DNA of 64,000 bases, taken from Bacteroides timonensis (GTDB taxonomy: Bacteria; Bacteroidota; Bacteroidia; Bacteroidales; Bacteroidaceae). Shown piece by piece: positions 62,392-64,000 of this stretch. The stretch spans positions 1-64,000 of the forward strand of contig NZ_CBVI010000044.1 of NCBI RefSeq assembly GCF_000513195.1, given 5' to 3'. Position numbers and translations under genes: made by a program. The notes beneath the pieces are model-generated. The model did no database searches, had not been told where the DNA came from, and was given only the letters and a program-made list of their open reading frames with translations. Position 1 is the stretch's first letter, and each line of letters opens with the position of its first letter.

Positions 62392-64000
62392 ATGAGTAAA
62401 GAGAAAACATTTCCAGCCCGGAAACTCCGGATACTGATACCCATGATTCTGTTCCTGTCCCAAACAGTTTGCGCACAGCATGAAAATAAGACAATCAACG
62501 ACGGTTGGAAATTCCATAAAGGTGAGTGCGAGGCCGCAGCCTCTCCGGCTTACGACGACAGTGCGTGGAACAGCATACATCTCCCGCACACATGGAATAC
62601 GGATGCATATACCGAAAAAAAGTATTACCAGGGAACAGGCTGGTATCGCCGTACACTGACGTTGCCGCAACATTGGCAAGGCAAACAGGTATTCCTGAAA
62701 CTGGATGCAGCCAGCAAGGCCGCTACCATCTACATCAACGGTAAAGAAGTAGGCGAACATAACGGCGGATATACCGCCTGCACATTCGATATCACTTCGT
62801 TCTGTTCGTTCAACTCTCCCAACTCTCTCGCTATCCGTGTAGACAACGCCCGGCAGGATATCCCCCCTATCTCCGCCGACTTTACATTCTTTGGCGGTAT
62901 CTACCGGGATGTATGGCTCACGGCAGTCTCCAAACAGCATTTCCATCTGACCAACCACGGCTCGGACGGGATATTTATCAGTACCCCGCAAGTATCCGAA
63001 GAAAAAGGCACGATACTTATTCGCGGAGAGATCAAGAACGATGCAGAACAGAAAGCATCTCTTGAACTGGAGCATATCGTATACAATCCCGACGGAAGTA
63101 TTGCCCAAACCCAGAAACAGTCTATCCAGATAAAAGGTGGAGAATTATACTCTTTTCATACCGAAACCGCCCCTATCCTGTCCCCCCGATTATGGACACC
63201 CGAGACACCTCATCTCTACAGGGTAGAAAGCATTCTGCGCGATAAAAAAACAAAAGACATCCTCGACCGCAGTAATCATCATACAGGTTTCCGCTGGTTT
63301 AGCTTCGATGGCAAGACAGGCTTCTCCCTCAACGGAAAGCCTTATAAATTACGCGGCATTTGCCGCCACCAGGACCAAAAGCCCATCGGAGTCGCACTGA
63401 CGGACGAGATGCACCGCCGCGACATGATGCTGATGAAAGAGATGGGCGCCAACTTTATCCGCATCTCCCATTATCCGCAAGATGATGCCCTGTTGGAAAT
63501 GTGCGACAAACTCGGTATGCTGGCCTGGGAAGAAATACCCATCATCGACATTGTGCCCGACACTCCGGGTTACGCAGAAAACTGCGAAAGCAATCTGCGA
63601 GAAATGATACGCCAACACTATAACCACCCCTCCATCATCACCTGGGGATACATGAATGAGATATTACTCGTCACCCAGCGCCGCTATAAAAAAGAAGAAC
63701 TGAAGCCCGTGCTGGAACGGACACTGGCACTCGCCAATCGTCTGGAGAAAGTTTTGAAAGAAGAAGACTCCACTCGTGTCAGCACTATGGCCTTTCATGG
63801 CAGCAACAGTTATAACGAGGTAGGATTGGGCAATATTACCGATATTGTCGGCTGGAACCTGTATCAAGGCTGGTATGGAGGCAACCTTACAGGCTTCGAA
63901 CGCTTCCTGGCAGAACAACACAAAAAGTTTCCTTCGCACCCCATGATTGTCAGCGAATACGGTGCAGGTTCTGACAAGCGCATACATTCGCTGCAACCGA
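62392..64000 (+). CDS. GH2 family glycosidase (3' end outside window)
   Basis: 536 residues of an exported GH2 enzyme (beta-galactosidase, beta-glucuronidase or related). The signal segment is ILIPMILFLSQTVCAQ. The N-terminal sugar-binding jelly-roll (DGWKFHKGE, then WYRRTLTLP and FLKLDAASKAATIYING) spans about 30-190, an Ig-like domain about 195-300, and the TIM-barrel starts at about 305 with LNGKPYKLRGICRHQD. The acid/base is Glu423 in ITWGYMNE and the nucleophile is Glu522 in VSEYGAG, so the catalytic set is complete. The substrate is not determined. It follows susD by 139 bases and continues beyond the window. Confidence 0.93.
   Translation, partial: MSKEKTFPARKLRILIPMILFLSQTVCAQHENKTINDGWKFHKGECEAAASPAYDDSAWNSIHLPHTWNTDAYTEKKYYQGTGWYRRTLTLPQHWQGKQVFLKLDAASKAATIYINGKEVGEHNGGYTACTFDITSFCSFNSPNSLAIRVDNARQDIPPISADFTFFGGIYRDVWLTAVSKQHFHLTNHGSDGIFISTPQVSEEKGTILIRGEIKNDAEQKASLELEHIVYNPDGSIAQTQKQSIQIKGGELYSFHTETAPILSPRLWTPETPHLYRVESILRDKKTKDILDRSNHHTGFRWFSFDGKTGFSLNGKPYKLRGICRHQDQKPIGVALTDEMHRRDMMLMKEMGANFIRISHYPQDDALLEMCDKLGMLAWEEIPIIDIVPDTPGYAENCESNLREMIRQHYNHPSIITWGYMNEILLVTQRRYKKEELKPVLERTLALANRLEKVLKEEDSTRVSTMAFHGSNSYNEVGLGNITDIVGWNLYQGWYGGNLTGFERFLAEQHKKFPSHPMIVSEYGAGSDKRIHSLQP

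Noticed and set aside
1..64000. tRNA, rRNA, integrase, transposase or prophage genes
   Set aside because: I looked for their hallmark motifs on both strands and found none that I could support.

Overview
The window reads as a chromosomal segment of a Bacteroides-type gut bacterium. The evidence is two SusC/SusD polysaccharide utilisation loci (PULs), a hybrid two-component sensor, many lipoproteins, paired anSME-type sulfatases, DUF families typical of Bacteroidales, and TAnnTTTG -7 promoter boxes. No species can be named from the sequence alone. I saw no integrase, transposase, phage gene, CRISPR array, tRNA or rRNA.

Layout. 1-4219: the 5' part of a GH88 unsaturated glucuronyl hydrolase, a PaaI-type thioesterase, and a DUF3108 plus Ig-like lipoprotein pair. 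4220-4985: a non-coding stretch with a 22-bp repeat array and a foldback element. 4986-11763: an RND efflux operon (adaptor, pump, outer-membrane channel) followed by a divergent LpxA-like acyltransferase. 11885-13884: a lipoprotein and two small paralogous genes, one frameshifted. 14044-17036: a secreted nuclease, a CBM9-like protein and an N-acetylhexosamine-kinase-like protein.

17233-44685 is a glycosaminoglycan (chondroitin/dermatan/hyaluronan type) PUL. A hybrid two-component system senses the signal. SusC, SusD and a DUF5017 lipoprotein bind and import oligosaccharides. Two full chondroitin ABC lyase-type PL8 enzymes, a divergent PL8-like lyase, a GH95-like enzyme, a GH43-like enzyme and two serine-type sulfatases degrade the chain. 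A housekeeping tRNA-dihydrouridine synthase sits inside the locus. The GH88 at the left edge could finish the lyase products, but it lies about 16 kb away.

44810-50976 is mostly housekeeping: DUF4348, DUF2851, dapB, signal peptidase I, a signal-peptidase-like paralogue lacking its catalytic residues, and a WbqC-like protein. 51004-64000 is a second PUL: a divergent SusR-like regulator, then GH30, a surface-binding lipoprotein, SusC, SusD and a GH2 enzyme cut by the window end. The GH30 plus SusC/D set resembles beta-1,6-glucan loci, but this GH30 lacks the segment that should carry its acid/base glutamate.

The least explained material is non-coding: three intergenic arrays with an exact 22-bp period, a modular family of foldback elements that share arm sequences, and several inverted repeats built from 7-8 bp words at gene junctions.
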